NCBI GenBank assembly: GCA_947646015.1
Contig: CANSEY010000026.1
Coordinates: 1-57,713 of the forward strand
DNA length: 57,713 nt
Direction: 5' to 3'
Source: an uncultured Bacteroides sp.
Lineage (GTDB): Bacteria > Bacteroidota > Bacteroidia > Bacteroidales > Bacteroidaceae
Shown here: positions 18,628 through 28,067 of the stretch, piece after piece
Layout of the letters: each line of letters opens with the position of its first letter
Numbering within the stretch: the first letter of the stretch is position 1
Position numbers and translations under genes: made by a program
The notes under the pieces: generated by a model
The model's database searches: none
Seen by the model: only the letters and a program-made list of their open reading frames with translations
Told to the model about the DNA's origin: nothing

Positions 18628-19938
18628 ATGATTCTACAATTGGCTTTTGTACTGACAGCTATCATTATCGGTGCCCGTCTGGGAGGTATCGGACTCGGAG
18701 TAATGGGCGGCGTAGGTTTAGGAATACTTACTTTTGCCTTCGGATTGCAACCCACAGCTCCTCCAATCGACGTGATGTTGATGATTGCCGCAGTCATCTC
18801 GGCCGCCTCCTGCATGCAAGCAGCCGGCGGGCTGGATTATATGGTGAAGCTGGCAGAAAAGTTATTGCGTAAGAACCCGTCACATGTCACCATATTAAGT
18901 CCCATTGTGACCTACCTGTTTACTTTTGTTGCGGGAACAGGGCATGTCGCTTACTCCGTATTGCCTGTGATTGCAGAGGTAGCCACCGAAACAAAGATTC
19001 GTCCGGAACGTCCCCTCGGCATAGCCGTCATCGCTTCGCAACAAGCCATCACGGCAAGTCCCATCTCGGCAGCCACGGTCGCCTTACTCGGACTGTTGGC
19101 CGGTTTCGACATTACCCTGTTCGATATTCTCAAAATAACGATTCCCGCAACCATTATCGGCGTACTGGTAGGTGCACTTTTTTCTATGAAAGTAGGTAAA
19201 GAGCTGGTAGACGACCCGGAATACCAGAAACGATTGGCTGAAGGATACTTCAACTCAAAGAAAATAGAGATTAAAGACGTACACAATAGGCGCAATGCAA
19301 TGATATCGGTGTTGATTTTCATCTTAGCTACCGCCTTTATTGTATTTTTCGGCTCTTTCGACGGTATGCGCCCCACATTTCTGATCGATGGCGAAACAGT
19401 CACCCTGGGCATGTCTGCCATTATCGAAATCGTCATGCTTTCGGCAGCTGCGCTTATCCTGCTGATCACGAAGACAGATGGTATCAAAGCGACGCAGGGT
19501 TCTGTTTTTCCGGCAGGGATGCAGGCGGTAATCGCTATTTTTGGTATAGCCTGGATGGGCGATACGTTTCTGCAAGGCAACATGGGGCAACTGACCGAAT
19601 CGATCGAAGGACTTGTCCGCCAGATGCCGTGGTTGTTCGGCATTGCCCTGTTCATAATGTCCATCCTGCTCTACAGCCAGGCTGCTACGGTACGTGCACT
19701 GATGCCGTTGGGTATTGCTCTCGGCATTTCACCGTATATGCTGATCGCCATGTTCCCGGCTGTAAACGGATATTTCTTCATTCCGAACTATCCGACAGTA
19801 GTGGCCGCCATCAATTTCGACCGGACCGGTACAACGAAAATCGGTAAATACGTATTGAATCATTCGTTTATGATGCCCGGACTGGTATCGACCGTTGTAG
19901 CCATCGCGCTCGGATTGCTCTTTATCCAGATATTCTAA
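18628..19938 (+). CDS. dcuB: Anaerobic C4-dicarboxylate transporter, DcuA/DcuB family
   Basis: The 436-residue protein is a polytopic membrane protein with about 10-12 hydrophobic helices and begins MILQLAFVLTAIIIGARLGG, the Dcu family N-terminus. FVAGTGHVAYSVLPVIAEVA and the C-terminal PNYPTVVAAINFDRTGTT are family-typical. It exchanges fumarate or aspartate for succinate during anaerobic growth. The ATG at 18628 is supported by the -7 box and homology; the frame upstream is spurious. ansB follows after 45 bases. DcuA and DcuB cannot be separated here. Confidence 0.9.
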   Translation: MILQLAFVLTAIIIGARLGGIGLGVMGGVGLGILTFAFGLQPTAPPIDVMLMIAAVISAASCMQAAGGLDYMVKLAEKLLRKNPSHVTILSPIVTYLFTFVAGTGHVAYSVLPVIAEVATETKIRPERPLGIAVIASQQAITASPISAATVALLGLLAGFDITLFDILKITIPATIIGVLVGALFSMKVGKELVDDPEYQKRLAEGYFNSKKIEIKDVHNRRNAMISVLIFILATAFIVFFGSFDGMRPTFLIDGETVTLGMSAIIEIVMLSAAALILLITKTDGIKATQGSVFPAGMQAVIAIFGIAWMGDTFLQGNMGQLTESIEGLVRQMPWLFGIALFIMSILLYSQAATVRALMPLGIALGISPYMLIAMFPAVNGYFFIPNYPTVVAAINFDRTGTTKIGKYVLNHSFMMPGLVSTVVAIALGLLFIQIF

Positions 19939-19983
19939 AAGAACGGAACTATCTATTTTTTTAACCTAAATAACAGTTGAGTC

Positions 19984-21042
19984 ATGAAAGAATTAAAAAG
20001 ACTAAGCTTTGTAGTGGTCACACTACTACTTTCCACGATGATGGCTTTCGCGCAAAAGCCTAATATTCACATCCTTGCTACGGGTGGCACAATTGCCGGT
20101 ACAGGCGGTTCTGCCACTTCCACCAACTATACGGCCGGCCAGGTAGCAATCAGTACGCTGCTCGATGCAGTACCCGAACTCAAGGATATTGCCAACGTGA
20201 CCGGTGAGCAAATTGTACGTATCGCATCGCAGGACATGAGCGATGAAGTGTGGCTGATACTCGCCAAGAAGATCAACCAACTCCTGAAACGCCCGGACAT
20301 CGACGGTATCGTTATCACTCACGGAACAGATACGATGGAAGAGACTGCCTATTTCCTGAACCTGACCGTAAAAAGTAACAAACCCGTGGTACTTGTAGGA
20401 GCCATGCGCCCTTCTACCGCGCTGAGTGCCGATGGCCCGCTGAACCTCTACAACGCCGTAGTCACTGCCGGAGCCAAAGAATCTATCGGCAAAGGTGTGC
20501 TGATAGCCATGAACGGACTGATTCTCGGAGCCGAAAGCGCAATAAAGATGAATACGATCGACGTACAAACTTTCCAGGCACCCAACTCCGGTGCATTGGG
20601 CTATATCTTTAACGGAAAAGTATTCTATAACCAGGCTCCGCTCAAGAAACATACGACCCAATCTGTTTTCGACGTAACCAACCTGAACTCTCTTCCCAAA
20701 GTAGGCATTGTCTACAGCTACTCGAACATCGATCCCGATATGGTGACCCCACTGTTGCATCATGACTACAAAGGTATCATCCATGCGGGAGTAGGAAACG
20801 GCAACTTCCACAAAAACATTTTACCGGTACTGCTGGAAGCACGCAAGAAAGGAATCCTCGTGGTTCGCTCCTCCCGCGTACCTACCGGTCCTACCACAAT
20901 GGATGCCGAAGTAGACGATACTCAATATCAGTTTATTGCTTCTCAGGAACTGAATCCGCAGAAGTCACGTGTATTGCTGATTCTCGGACTGACCAAAACC
21001 AATGACTGGAAACAGATTCAGCAATATTTTAATGAGTATTAA
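19984..21042 (+). CDS. ansB: L-asparaginase, type II periplasmic
   Basis: The 352-residue protein has a signal peptide (MKELKRLSFVVVTLLLSTMMAFAQ) and the two catalytic motifs of the family: ILATGGTIAGTGG (nucleophile Thr) and GIVITHGTDTMEETAYFL (Thr-Asp pair, with Lys in GAMRPST-type context downstream). It releases aspartate and ammonia from asparagine in the periplasm. It sits in one unit with dcuB and a porin, which suggests import of the aspartate formed. Confidence 0.94.
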   Translation: MKELKRLSFVVVTLLLSTMMAFAQKPNIHILATGGTIAGTGGSATSTNYTAGQVAISTLLDAVPELKDIANVTGEQIVRIASQDMSDEVWLILAKKINQLLKRPDIDGIVITHGTDTMEETAYFLNLTVKSNKPVVLVGAMRPSTALSADGPLNLYNAVVTAGAKESIGKGVLIAMNGLILGAESAIKMNTIDVQTFQAPNSGALGYIFNGKVFYNQAPLKKHTTQSVFDVTNLNSLPKVGIVYSYSNIDPDMVTPLLHHDYKGIIHAGVGNGNFHKNILPVLLEARKKGILVVRSSRVPTGPTTMDAEVDDTQYQFIASQELNPQKSRVLLILGLTKTNDWKQIQQYFNEY

Positions 21043-21074
21043 CCGGACATCGGACCGATAAAACCTGAACACTT

Positions 21075-22262
21075 ATGAAAAAATTAATGGCCATGTTGCT
21101 CCTTGCGGGCAGCATACAAGGAGTCTATGCCCAAAAGACGGAAAAGAAAGAGATGTTTCTTGAAAATAAATCGTTGTATGAAGAGCTGACCAACGTGCAG
21201 AAGAAGACGGATAAGTTCAATCTGTATCTCAATATGCAAGGTAGTTTCGACGCCAACTTCCGCGACGGTTTCGACGAAGGAGTATTCAAGATGCGCCAAC
21301 TTCGTATCGAAGCCAAGGGCAACCTCAACAGCTGGCTCTCCTATCGTTATCGCCAGCGTCTGAACCGTTCGAACGAGGGAGGAGGAATGATCGACAACAT
21401 ACCGACTTCGATTGACTATGCCGGTATCGGTGTAAAGCTGAACGACCAGTTCTCTTTCTTTGCCGGTAAACAATGCACCGCTTACGGCGGTTTCGAGTTC
21501 GACCTGAATCCGATTGACATCTACCAATACAGCGACATGATCGAGAATATGAGCAATTTTATGACCGGATTGAACATCGGTTATAACATTACACCTACCC
21601 AGCAGCTCAACTTGCAGATCCTGAACAGTCGCAACAGTTCGTTCGACAAGACGTATGGAATCACCGAAGACTCGGAAGGCAAACTTCCGGACCTCAAGTC
21701 GGGCAAGATGCCTTTGGTCTATACCCTGAACTGGAATGGTAACTTTAATGAGGTGTTCAAGACCCGCTGGTCGGCTTCCGTCATGAGTGAAGCCAAAGGC
21801 AAGAACCTCTATTATTATGCAGTGGGCAACGAACTGAATCTGGATAAGTTCAATATGTTCGTCGATTTCATGTATTCGCAGGAAGGCATCGACCGTAACG
21901 GTACCATCACCGGGATTGTAGGCAATGCCGGCGGACACAATGCTTTCAACGCCGGCTACTTGTCGGTAGTGACCAAGCTCAATTACCGTTTCCTCCCCAA
22001 GTGGAATGCTTTCGTGAAAGGCATGTACGAAACGGCCTCCGTCACCAAAGCAGCCGACGGCATTGAAAAAGGTAACTACCGTACTTCCTGGGGCTACCTG
22101 GCGGGGGTAGAGTTTTATCCAATGAAGACTAATTTGCACTTCTTCCTGACCTACGTAGGGCGTTCATACGACTTCACACATCGTGCCAAAGTACTGGGAC
22201 AGGAGAATTACAGTACTAACCGATTGTCTTTAGGCTTCATCTACCAACTGCCGATGTTCTGA
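21075..22262 (+). CDS. Outer-membrane porin, OprO/OprP-like
   Basis: The 395-residue protein has a signal peptide (MKKLMAMLLLAGSIQGVYAQ) and an extended beta-barrel with alternating strands (for example LSYRYRQRLNRS, FSFFAGKQCTAYGGFEF) ending SLGFIYQLPMF, a terminal Phe as used by the Bam machinery. It resembles phosphate-selective porin O/P family members, but the substrate is unknown. Its place after ansB, 32 bases on, suggests it admits asparagine or dicarboxylates. Confidence 0.82.
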   Translation: MKKLMAMLLLAGSIQGVYAQKTEKKEMFLENKSLYEELTNVQKKTDKFNLYLNMQGSFDANFRDGFDEGVFKMRQLRIEAKGNLNSWLSYRYRQRLNRSNEGGGMIDNIPTSIDYAGIGVKLNDQFSFFAGKQCTAYGGFEFDLNPIDIYQYSDMIENMSNFMTGLNIGYNITPTQQLNLQILNSRNSSFDKTYGITEDSEGKLPDLKSGKMPLVYTLNWNGNFNEVFKTRWSASVMSEAKGKNLYYYAVGNELNLDKFNMFVDFMYSQEGIDRNGTITGIVGNAGGHNAFNAGYLSVVTKLNYRFLPKWNAFVKGMYETASVTKAADGIEKGNYRTSWGYLAGVEFYPMKTNLHFFLTYVGRSYDFTHRAKVLGQENYSTNRLSLGFIYQLPMF

Positions 22263-22270
22263 CCTGAAAT

Positions 22271-22312
22271 AAAATAGTCCCGATAAACCGGATGGTTTAT
22301 CGGGACTATTTT
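22271..22312 (+). terminator. Terminator of the dcuB-ansB-porin unit
   Basis: AAAATAGTCCCGATAAACC (22271-22289) and its exact complement (22294-22312) make a 19-bp stem with a four-base loop, followed by T-rich sequence. It ends the core region. Confidence 0.93.
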
Positions 22313-22649
22313 ATTATTTTCAATCAATTCGTTCGTATCAATACTCCTCTTCGTTAAAGAAATCAATTAGCATTGATTTTCAATTTATTGTATAAATTAC
22401 ATCGTCGTTTAGCCAAATAAACTGCGCCATTAGAGACGGTCTGAGGCGATAGAAAGAATGGGCGGACAAACAAATTATTAGTTGGTATAACACTACAGCA
22501 TTTAGAGTCCTATTCCATGATAAGCATTAAATAGGAATATAATTGACGTTTTTATCATATTTTAGCGAGCCAAGGCTATATATCGCCTGTTCTATCAAGT
22601 ATATTCTCTGAATTATTAGTATCTTTGCCTCTATATTTGAAAAAATTCA
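22313..22649. other. Gene-free stretch at the island boundary
   Basis: No gene is supported in this 337-base stretch. It contains a TATCTTTG -7 box at 22620-22627, 23 bases before the broken XRE gene. It marks the switch from core genes to the degraded island. Confidence 0.5.
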
Positions 22650-22762
22650 TTGGATATAGAGCATAAATTACTGAATCGAATCAAAGTCGTCCTCGCGGAG
22701 AAAGATAAGAGCAATAAATGGCTCTCCGAACAATTGGATAAAGATCCTGCCATACTACTATG
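22650..22762 (+). pseudogene. XRE-type regulator, 5' fragment
   Basis: Translation from a TTG at 22650 gives a helix-turn-helix N-terminus, LNRIKVVLAEKDKSNKWLSE, then QLDKDPA, where similarity ends at the left edge of the IS110 element. The rest of the domain, WVTNTTQPNVETLIQISKVL and VTVDELLRTE, is found on the far side at 24011-24115. Together they form an approximately 65-residue Cro/CI-like regulator of a common Bacteroides kind. Neighbours suggest it once controlled the restriction-modification cluster. The exact insertion point is uncertain by a few bases. Confidence 0.72.
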
Positions 22763-22777
22763 ATTTTTGCAAATTAT

Positions 22778-23776
22778 TTATGATAAAATAGGTTTATATC
22801 TCTCATTTCTTTTGATGACCGCAAACATCCTCGCCACGATTTTTGCTCGTAGGGCATTGATTACGGACATCTTGTTTTTGCCTTCGGCAACTTTTCTTTC
22901 GTAATACTTCTTCAACTCACCTCCAATCCGGTGCGTTACAGCCACGGCAGCCAAATGCAGCAATCTTTTCATCACCTTGTCTGCCCGGTGTGATACCCTT
23001 GCTTTCGAGTGTTGGGAACTTCCGGAAGAATAAGAGAAAGGTGCTACTCCGGCATAACAGTTGAACTTCCTCGGATCATCAAAACGTGTAAAGGCTTCCG
23101 TTGCGATTATCATGTTGGTTGCCACCACACGCCCCACGCCATCTATGGACATCAACAGTTCCCTCTGCCTGAATAGTACCGGACAAGAAGCTATCACTTC
23201 ATCCATTTCGTCAGTAATGGACTGTATGGCTTCCTCCAAGTCGTCCATCAATGCCTGCAAACGCTTCATCTTGCGTTCATACAGGGATTTGGGCATATAC
23301 TCCTTTTGGTCTTTCATCTGTCCTTTATATTTGGCAAAATCCGTCACATACAAGGTGCGTTCGGATTCAAGCTGTTTCAATCTTTCAATATCCTCCGTGG
23401 GACGTTCGTAATAGCGCACTTTGTCTTGAAAACGGCTGGCATAAATGGCGATACGCTTGGCATCCACCTTGTCACTCTTTCCCCGTTGTACACCGGAAGA
23501 GTATTTGATTTCCGCTGCATTTTCAAGCCATAGCCTACATTCTACTGCTTTGCAGGCACAAGCCAAAGGGAACGTGTACTGCCCCGTATGCTCCGCACAG
23601 ACAAGCATTTGACCGCTTGCTATCCCATAATCCTCTTCCAAATGATGCAGCAACGACATGATCGCGCCTTGATGGTTGCTTGTTTCTTCTTCATGTACAA
23701 CCTTTCCCTCAAACATTACGCAGAAGTTCAGCTTCTTTTTCAACACGTCCACACCGATAAAATAAAAATTTTCCAT
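22778..23776 (-). CDS. IS110-family transposase (DEDD type)
   Basis: The 332-residue protein starts MENFYFIGVDVLKKKLNFCV, the DEDD RuvC-like N-terminal domain with catalytic Asp in GVDV, Glu in CAEHTGQY and Asp in KSDKVDAKRIA. The C-terminal Transposase_20 domain (about residues 200-300) contains LLMSIDGVGRVVATNMI and RKFNCYAGVAPFSYSSGSS with the conserved Ser. The open frame continues upstream to 23959, but those residues have no family match, and the second copy is conserved only from MENFYF onward. The gene appears intact and is probably functional. Confidence 0.92.
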   Translation of the reverse strand: MENFYFIGVDVLKKKLNFCVMFEGKVVHEEETSNHQGAIMSLLHHLEEDYGIASGQMLVCAEHTGQYTFPLACACKAVECRLWLENAAEIKYSSGVQRGKSDKVDAKRIAIYASRFQDKVRYYERPTEDIERLKQLESERTLYVTDFAKYKGQMKDQKEYMPKSLYERKMKRLQALMDDLEEAIQSITDEMDEVIASCPVLFRQRELLMSIDGVGRVVATNMIIATEAFTRFDDPRKFNCYAGVAPFSYSSGSSQHSKARVSHRADKVMKRLLHLAAVAVTHRIGGELKKYYERKVAEGKNKMSVINALRAKIVARMFAVIKRNERYKPILS

Positions 23777-24010
23777 TCTTTTGTCTTTTACTGATTTAAG
23801 AAAGAAAGGGCTTGAACTTAACCCAATTACCTTAACAATGGATGCTAACCTACTATCTGGGTCTGGATTCAAACAAGCAGGAAGTCCGCTTATGGCAATG
23901 AAGCTCGCAAACTTCTTAATTCTAACTGGTTCACTTTCTGCATTCTTTCTTTGTATCACAAATTTATCCTTTCTATTTTATCTGTAATCTTCAGATGCAA
24001 ATCTAAGGTA
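23777..24010 (-). ncRNA. Candidate bridge RNA leader of the IS110 element
   Basis: These 234 noncoding bases lie between the transposase start and the element end. In IS110 elements this region encodes a bridge RNA that pairs with donor and target DNA. It is retained in the second copy (27601-27830). Conservation is high at both ends and over 23840-23930, and lowest at about 23925-23985, where a guide loop might lie. No promoter or fold was calculated. Confidence 0.55.
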
Positions 24011-24115
24011 ATATTCAAATGGGTTACAAACACAACTCAGCCTAATGTGGAGACGCTAATTCAAATATCCAAAGTATTGGGTGTCACTGTGGATGAATTA
24101 TTGAGGACGGAATAA
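24011..24115 (+). pseudogene. XRE-type regulator, 3' fragment
   Basis: The sequence after the IS110 end reads WVTNTTQPNVETLIQISKVL and then GVTVDELLRTE before TAA at 24113, the second half of the helix-turn-helix protein whose first half is at 22650-22762. Its stop codon is seven bases before the ATG of the DUF2971 gene, so the two were probably one operon. Confidence 0.75.
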
Positions 24116-24122
24116 TAAGTTG

Positions 24123-24886
24123 ATGGAAACAGAGAAATTATATAAGTATCTTGATTTCAATGATGGAGTGATGATGTTGCATTATAGTAATCTTCAATTT
24201 ACCAATGCTACGCAGTTGAACGACCCGTTTGACTGCCACCCATCGTTAATTGATTTCTCCAATGTTCCGAAAGAAGCATGTGGAGGATGGACTCCGGAAA
24301 TAATTGAAGAATTAAGAAGAGATCCATTTCGTAGAACCAGAGAAGAGGTGTGGATATGTAGCCTTTCCAAGATACATGATTCAATCTTGATGTGGAGCTA
24401 TTACGTAAGCATAAAGGTGTCTGCATCGGTTTGGACATGGAGAAAGTTCGAAAATACCTTTTTTGCATGTATGGCGGAATTATGATTGGTTGTTCCGAAG
24501 TGGAAGTCCAATATAAAGATATTGTAGAGAAGCCTGATTATTTCAGGGATGCAAAAGATTTCTTCCATTATCAATTATCCACAAAGGCAAAGGCTTGGGA
24601 GCATGAACAAGAGGTCAGGCTATTTATTTTAGACCCTAGTCCTACATATATGGCATTATTACCTGGTCAGAATGATGATAAAGGTCCGATTGCTTGGAAG
24701 GAAGTACGAGCTTTTCCTAAAATCGGAGGAGAGTGTTTCGAGTCCGTTTATTTGGGAATCAATATGAATGCAGATGAGAGATCAAAAATAATAAGTGTTG
24801 TCCAGAAACTGAATTCAGACATTAAGATTTACCAAATGGGGATTGATGCAAATGCTTTTAAATTAAATACAGAACTGATAAAATAA
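24123..24886 (+). pseudogene. DUF2971 protein, frameshifted
   Basis: Two overlapping frames together give one DUF2971-like protein. The first (to about 24404) has LYKYLDFNDGVMMLHYSNLQ, TQLNDPFDCHPSL and ICSLSKIHDSILMWSYY; the second resumes at KHKGVCIGLDMEKVRKYLF and runs to AFKLNTELIK. The normal family text continues SYYxxKHKGVCIG, so one base (or four) was lost near 24403. The function of DUF2971 is unknown; such genes are often found beside restriction or anti-phage genes. The stop codon is four bases before hsdM. Confidence 0.8.
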
Positions 24887-24890
24887 TAGA

Positions 24891-26444
24891 ATGGCTAAGA
24901 AACAGAATAAACCGGTAAAGGAAGAGACCCTTGAAACGATACTTTTCAACTGTCGTAACAGTCTGCGTGGGCGTGCAGCCATGACAGATAAACGCGACTT
25001 GCTGTTGACTCTTGTATTCCTGAAATTCATAGGAGAACGGTTCAAACAGCAAAAGGAGAAGATCAGGTATGAAATAGTGGAAGTGCAGGGCATTGATGAT
25101 AAGGATTTCATTGAGTTGCAACTTTCGCGCCCCAACCAATATATGTAGGACGGAGTGTTTTTCCTAACGGATGAAACATTTTGGGACAAGTTGATTCTTA
25201 CCTTGCCTACTGGTATGGCCATAAAATCGTTGGACGACAACGAGCCTAAGCTGAAAAATGCCCTTCCGCAGCAGATTTTCACAAAAACAGCTCTTGAACC
25301 GGGCGTTTTGAAAAGCGTTGTGGATGAAATAAACAAGATAGATCCTCAGAAATTTAATGACCATGACCTCATAGGACGTGTATATGAGTCTTTTTTACAG
25401 GCTTTCTCAATCAACGCAGACAAAGAGGAAGGGGAATTTTACACTCCGCATTCTATCGTAGAGCTTATCGCGTCCCTTATAGAACCTTTTGATGGGACGG
25501 TCTATGACCCTTGCTGTGGTTCCGGCGGTATGTTCGTTCAAGCTGCAATATTCATAGAGGCTCACGGCGGAAATACTAAAGCTGTCAATGTGTATGGGCA
25601 GGAATCCGAACCGGCCACCTATCGCCTTGCAAAGATGAATTTAGCTATCCGAGGCATCTCTTACCATTTGGGGGATAGAGCCGTGTCCACTTTCTCTGAT
25701 GACCAGCATAAGGAACTCAAGTTTGATAACACCATGGCTAACCCATTAAAGAAATATGCCGAATATGGAGGTTTTGAGACTGATCCTCGATGGCAAGGCT
25801 ATGGAGTCCCTCCGACAAGTAATGCCAACTATGCGTGGATTCTTCATATCCTAAATAAACTGAATGTCAGTTGCGGAATTGCAGGATTCCTGCTTGCCAA
25901 TGGTGCTTTGGGTGATAATGATACGCAGGGAATACGCAAACAGCTAATCGAAAGCGACAAAGTAGAAGCGATTATCGTTTCGCCGCGAAATATGTTCTAT
26001 TCTACCGATATATCATCTGTCACCCTTTGAATTTTGAACAATAACAAGAAAGGCGGTCCATGGCATGGCAGACAACTTCGCAATCGTACGGGTGAGATTC
26101 TGTTCATCGATTTGCGAATCTGGAACAGTAATATATACGAAAAGAAATATGTCCGTCTGGCAGAAGCGGAAATAGACAGAGTGCGTCAAATATACTTCGG
26201 TTGGCAAATCGAAAATTTTGCCGAGTATGCCGAGCCAGAATTATACTATGCGGCGCATTGTGACGAAATTCAAAAAAAAGGATATTCTCTCGTACCTTCA
26301 GATATAGATCGCGATACGGAAATAGACTATAAGTCCGCTCTTTCCGAGATGAGTGATAAATTTGATGCGCTGAAGAAAAGATGGGATGCAAACGAAACGG
26401 AACTTGTAAATGCTTTCAAAATTTTAGGGTATGGAAAAGAATAA
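24891..26444 (+). pseudogene. hsdM: Type I restriction-modification methylase subunit, inactivated
   Basis: The reading covers an entire HsdM (about 517 codons). The N-terminal helical domain (MAKKQNKPVKEETLETILFN) is followed by an in-frame TAG at 25146, where NQYM-Q-DGVFF would be expected. The SAM motif DPCCGSGGMFVQA is intact. The catalytic NPPF motif is gone: at 25740-25751 it reads NPLK where family members read NPPFNLK, a nine-base in-frame deletion. A TGA at 26028 replaces the Trp codon in VTLWILNNNKKGG. A second small deletion affects the C-terminus near 26300. No hsdS or hsdR follows. The methylase is dead by several independent lesions. Confidence 0.88.
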
Positions 26445-27217
26445 AATACAGCATCTCAATATTACAACCGACAAGCTCTTTGATGACATTCGGAACATCA
26501 TAGAACAAGGTCGGAGACAGGCATACGCAGCAACCAATCAGATTGTGCTACTTACCTATTGGCACATTGGGCGGCGAATCGTGGAGGAAGAGCAGCATGG
26601 AAAAGCCCGTGCACAATATGGTACTCGGTTGATTAAAACATTAGCAGAGCAACTAGTACCTAAATACGGTGCGACATTCTGCAAACGAAATTTGGATTAC
26701 TTCCGCCAATTTTATTTGTGTTTCAATGATTTGGAGCGATTATACAGGTTGCAGACCCTAAGGCCAGAGAGTGGTATGTAAAAGAGGCATCGGAACAGAT
26801 GTGGAGTGTGAGGACACTCAATCGCAGTATCGGCACGCAATACTATGGTCGCCATATGGCCTGTGTAAGGGAGGGATTAGCATTGCCTGCACCGGACATC
26901 GAATCTAACGATCCCTTGGAATATATAAAAGCCCGGTAGTTGCCGAATTCTTGGGATTCCGTAAGGATAGCAAATATGACGAGAGCCAGTTGAAACAAGC
27001 CTTAATAGACCATTTGCAACAATTTATCATGGGGCGTGGCTTCGCTTTTGTCGATAGGCAGAAACATATATCAATAGATACAGGTGATTTTTACATAGAC
27101 CTCGTGTTCTATAACATCAAGCTCAAGCGTTATGTACTGTTTGAATTGAAAACACGTCCTCTTACACATGCGGATGTGGGACAATTGGATATGTATGTGC
27201 AGATGTATAATGATCTT
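26431..27217 (+). pseudogene. DUF1016/YhcG-type PD-(D/E)xK nuclease, broken and truncated
   Basis: The start overlaps the end of hsdM by 14 bases. The N-terminal DUF1016 domain reads LTYWHIGRRIVEEEQHGKAR and YGTRLIKTLAEQL, then shifts frame near 26750 (ADPKAREWYVKEASEQMW lies in another frame) and again near 26935. The C-terminal nuclease domain has DFYIDLVFYNIKLKRYVLFE and LKTRPLTHADVGQLDMYVQM, where Asp and the E-x-K core are visible. It stops at MYNDL, where the IS110 remnant begins, so the last residues are lost. Such genes are commonly carried in type I restriction loci. Confidence 0.8.
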
Positions 27218-27600
27218 TTCCGTAGGACGTTTATAGTACTGCACCTTGTCCTGAAAACGGCTGGTATAGAGGCGATGCGTCTGGCATCTACTTTGTCATT
27301 CTTTCTTCGCTGCACACCTGAAGAGTATTTGATTTCAGCAGGGTTCTCAAGCCAAAGCCTACATTCTACAGCTTTACAAGCACAAGCCAAAGGGAACGTA
27401 TATTGCCCGGTATGCTCTGCACAGACAAGCATTTGACCATTATTTATCCCATAATCCTCTTCCAAATGGCGTAGCAACGACATGATTGCGCTTTGATGGT
27501 TGGCTGCTTCTTCTTCATGTACAACCTTTCCCTCAAACATTACGCAGAAGTCCAGCTTCTTTTTAGATACATCCACTCCGATAAAATAAAAATTTTCCAT
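27218..27600 (-). pseudogene. IS110 transposase fragment
   Basis: It begins MENFYFIGVDVSKKKLDFCV and follows the complete copy to KNDKVDARRIAS, where a frameshift occurs (about 27285). DNA similarity continues to about 27218, but the protein would end in unrelated residues. Conserved DEDD acidic residues are present, yet the C-terminal Transposase_20 domain is absent, so it cannot be active. Confidence 0.85.
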
Positions 27601-27830
27601 ACTTTTGTCTTCACAAATTTTCAGTAAAGAAAGAGCTTGAACTTAACCTAACTACCTTAACAATGGATGTTAATCTACTATCTGGGTTTGGATTCAAACA
27701 AGTAAGAAGTCCTCTTATGGCAATGGAGCTTAACTCTTCCTAATCGTAATCGGTTCACTTCTTGCTATCTTTCTTTCACAAATTTATTCTTTCTATTTTA
27801 TCTGTAATCCTCAGATGCAAATCTAAGGTA
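27601..27830 (-). ncRNA. Candidate bridge RNA leader, second copy
   Basis: This leader aligns end to end with 23777-24010, with a few small gaps in the central divergent segment. It is separated from a working transposase, so it could act only in trans with the intact copy's protein. Confidence 0.4.
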
Positions 27831-27832
27831 TC

Positions 27833-27934
27833 GTCAAGGTGAAGCACATCGGAAAGATAAAGGTCGGCGTGAAGAGCCTGCTTTTGCACTCCGATGTGGA
27901 ACGTGTCATGGCTGAGAGGGACAAACAACCGTGA
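27833..27934 (+). pseudogene. 3' fragment of an unknown mobile-element gene
   Basis: An open frame without a start codon runs from the IS110 end: VKVKHIGKIKVGVKSLLLHS then DVERVMAERDKQP and a stop at 27932. Its ending resembles the tails of small helix-turn-helix proteins of Bacteroides mobile elements, but I do not recognise it with confidence. The following 130 bases to the integrase show no gene. Confidence 0.35.
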
Positions 27935-28067
27935 GCAACCGCCATTACCGGAAAATTATTTCAAAATGATTGTCGTGGAGTTATTCACGGCTGTTTCACG
28001 TTGTTCCTTTACCACCATAAACACGGGGACACCTCCGAAAATGTATAACCAGTAAAACATCATCAAT

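Larger units (their letters stand above)
22763..24010 (-). mobile_element. IS110-family insertion sequence inside an XRE gene
   Basis: The element carries one DEDD-type transposase on the minus strand and a 234-base noncoding leader. The right border is set by comparison with a second copy: both share identical sequence up to CTAAGGTA (24010 and 27830) and then diverge. The left border is inferred from where the XRE reading stops. No terminal inverted repeats or target duplication are seen, as is usual in this family. Confidence 0.82.
27218..27830 (-). mobile_element. Truncated second IS110 copy
   Basis: It aligns with the intact element: the leader and first 127 or so codons of the transposase remain, and the rest is missing. 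It has the same orientation as the complete copy 3.2 kb away. Its inner end abuts the nuclease pseudogene at about 27218, and its leader end (CTAAGGTA at 27830) is followed by unrelated mobile-element DNA. Confidence 0.82.

Noticed and set aside
23777-23959. N-terminal extension of the IS110 transposase to 23959
   Set aside because: The extension has no family match, and the second IS copy is not conserved as protein there; the region fits a noncoding leader.
26951-27436. A 161-residue protein as an independent gene
   Set aside because: Its first part is the nuclease domain of the broken DUF1016 gene and its last part is antisense IS110 DNA, so it is a fusion by accident.
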